A DNA stretch of 6,947 bases. Source: Halovivax sp. (GTDB taxonomy: Archaea > Halobacteriota > Halobacteria > Halobacteriales > Natrialbaceae). The position numbers were made by a program, and so were the translations under genes. Location: positions 1 to 6,947 of the forward strand of contig SLIS01000350.1 in NCBI GenBank assembly GCA_007135505.1, given 5' to 3'. How positions within the stretch are numbered: position 1 is the stretch's first letter; each line of letters opens with the position of its first letter. The notes under the pieces are model-generated. The model did no database searches. It had not been told where the DNA came from and saw only the letters and a program-made list of their open reading frames with translations. Shown in pieces: positions 6,149 through 6,947 of the stretch.

Positions 6149-6947
6149 ATGAGTCTCACGGATGCGGCGGCCGACCTCCTCGCGAGCGGTCCCGTCTGTG
6201 ACGCCTGTCTCGGTCGGCCGTTCGCGGACCGGAGCTTCGGGCTGCGCAACGACGAGCGCGGCCGGGCGCTGCGGACCACGAACGCCCTGCTCGAGGACGT
6301 CCCCTACGAGTCCGTCGAGCCCGCTGAGTGCTGGGTCTGTGAGGGGTACTGCGGGACGTTCGACGCGCTGGCCGACGCCGTCTGCGAGACGCTCGAGGGG
6401 ATCGACTTTTCGACCTACCAGGTCGGGACGGTCGTCCCGCCGCTGTACGAGGAGAACGACCGCCTGCTGCGCGAGGACGCCGGTCTCGACCCCGACGCCG
6501 GCGAACCGTTGAAGCGCGAGGTGAACCGGGAGGTCGGACGGCGCGTCGGGGCCCGGACCGGCGCCGAGGTGAACTTCGAACGGCCGGACGTCCTCGCCGT
6601 ACTCGACCTCTCGGCGTTCGACCCGCTCGCGGTGCTCGAGGACGACGAGTCCGTGACCCGCCACGCCGTCGACCGCCAGATCAACCCCGCGTTCGTCTAC
6701 GGCCGCTACCGCAAGCTCGAGCGCGACATCCCCCAGACGGAGTGGCCCTGCCGAGAGTGTGGCGGCAGTGGAACCCAGCTGGCCGACGACGGCGAGGAGC
6801 CGTGCGAGTACTGCGGCGGGTCGGGCTACCTCTACGACACCAGCATCGAGGAAACCGTCCGTCCGCACGTCGTCGAGGCGATGGACGGCCGCGAGGGGAC
6901 ATTCCACGGCGCCGGCCGCGAGGACGTCGACGCCCGCATGCTCGACA
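6149..6947 (+). CDS. pus10: tRNA pseudouridine synthase Pus10 (partial, C-terminus off the right edge)
   Basis: Makes pseudouridine at position 55, and in many archaea also 54, in the T-arm of tRNA. The first 266 residues are in the window. The N-terminal region has CDAC (17-20) and CWVC (61-64), a four-cysteine zinc site typical of archaeal Pus10, with C68 nearby. The following region (about 75-190) corresponds to the THUMP-containing RNA-binding part. The stretch PAFVYGRYRKLERDIPQTEW (180-199) is characteristic of Pus10. It leads into two copies of a DnaJ-like CxxCGGSG motif (201-208 and 219-226), then the TSIEE segment. FHGAGREDVDARML (252-265) contains the catalytic Asp in GRED (D259), matching the GRxD motif of other pseudouridine synthases. 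The remainder of the catalytic domain is beyond the edge. The ATG at 6149 is supported by promoter spacing and by the position of the first Cys pair. It is divergent from the protease gene. Confidence 0.95.
   Translation, partial: MSLTDAAADLLASGPVCDACLGRPFADRSFGLRNDERGRALRTTNALLEDVPYESVEPAECWVCEGYCGTFDALADAVCETLEGIDFSTYQVGTVVPPLYEENDRLLREDAGLDPDAGEPLKREVNREVGRRVGARTGAEVNFERPDVLAVLDLSAFDPLAVLEDDESVTRHAVDRQINPAFVYGRYRKLERDIPQTEWPCRECGGSGTQLADDGEEPCEYCGGSGYLYDTSIEETVRPHVVEAMDGREGTFHGAGREDVDARMLD

Overview
The window looks like a core chromosomal piece of a halophilic archaeon (class Halobacteria). The DNA is GC-rich with strong G/C preference at third codon positions. The proteins are rich in Asp and Glu. 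Start codons sit about 25-30 bases after TATA-like boxes, as expected for leaderless haloarchaeal transcripts. The gene families (archaeal-type AlaRS, archaeal Pus10, a Tat-exported lipoprotein protease) agree with this. No mobile element, CRISPR array, tRNA or rRNA is visible.

Layout. Positions 1-1312 (minus strand) hold the N-terminal 437 residues of a large sensor protein, with a degenerate receiver, a probable GAF-like segment, a coiled coil and a PAS domain. It runs off the left edge. A 213-base divergent promoter region separates it from alaS (1526-4306, plus), a complete 926-residue alanyl-tRNA synthetase with its editing domain. Ten bases past the alaS stop lies a convergent minus-strand unit. 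It holds a 61-residue protein with two membrane segments (4317-4502), preceded by a 39-residue Ser/Pro/Thr-rich ORF (4505-4624) that ends two bases before the next ATG. The pair may instead be one gene of about 100 codons split by a frameshift. Upstream lies the most structured non-coding DNA of the window: three alternating inverted half-sites around a TATA-like core (4656-4685). After a 251-base gene-free stretch comes a minus-strand HtrA/DegP-type serine protease with a Tat signal and lipobox (4876-6003). A 145-base divergent promoter region then leads to the 5' part of pus10 (6149 to the right edge, plus), a tRNA pseudouridine synthase.

How the genes fit together. alaS and pus10 both act on tRNA but are separate transcription units, and the protease and the small membrane protein lie between them. 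The divergent pairs sensor/alaS and protease/pus10 share intergenic regions, but nothing visible ties their functions. The protease would act on the outer face of the membrane in protein quality control, and the sensor in cytoplasmic signalling.

Most of the window is ordinary housekeeping sequence, and I see no clear novel multi-gene system. The best candidates for a second look are the small two-ORF membrane-protein unit and its alternating inverted repeats.
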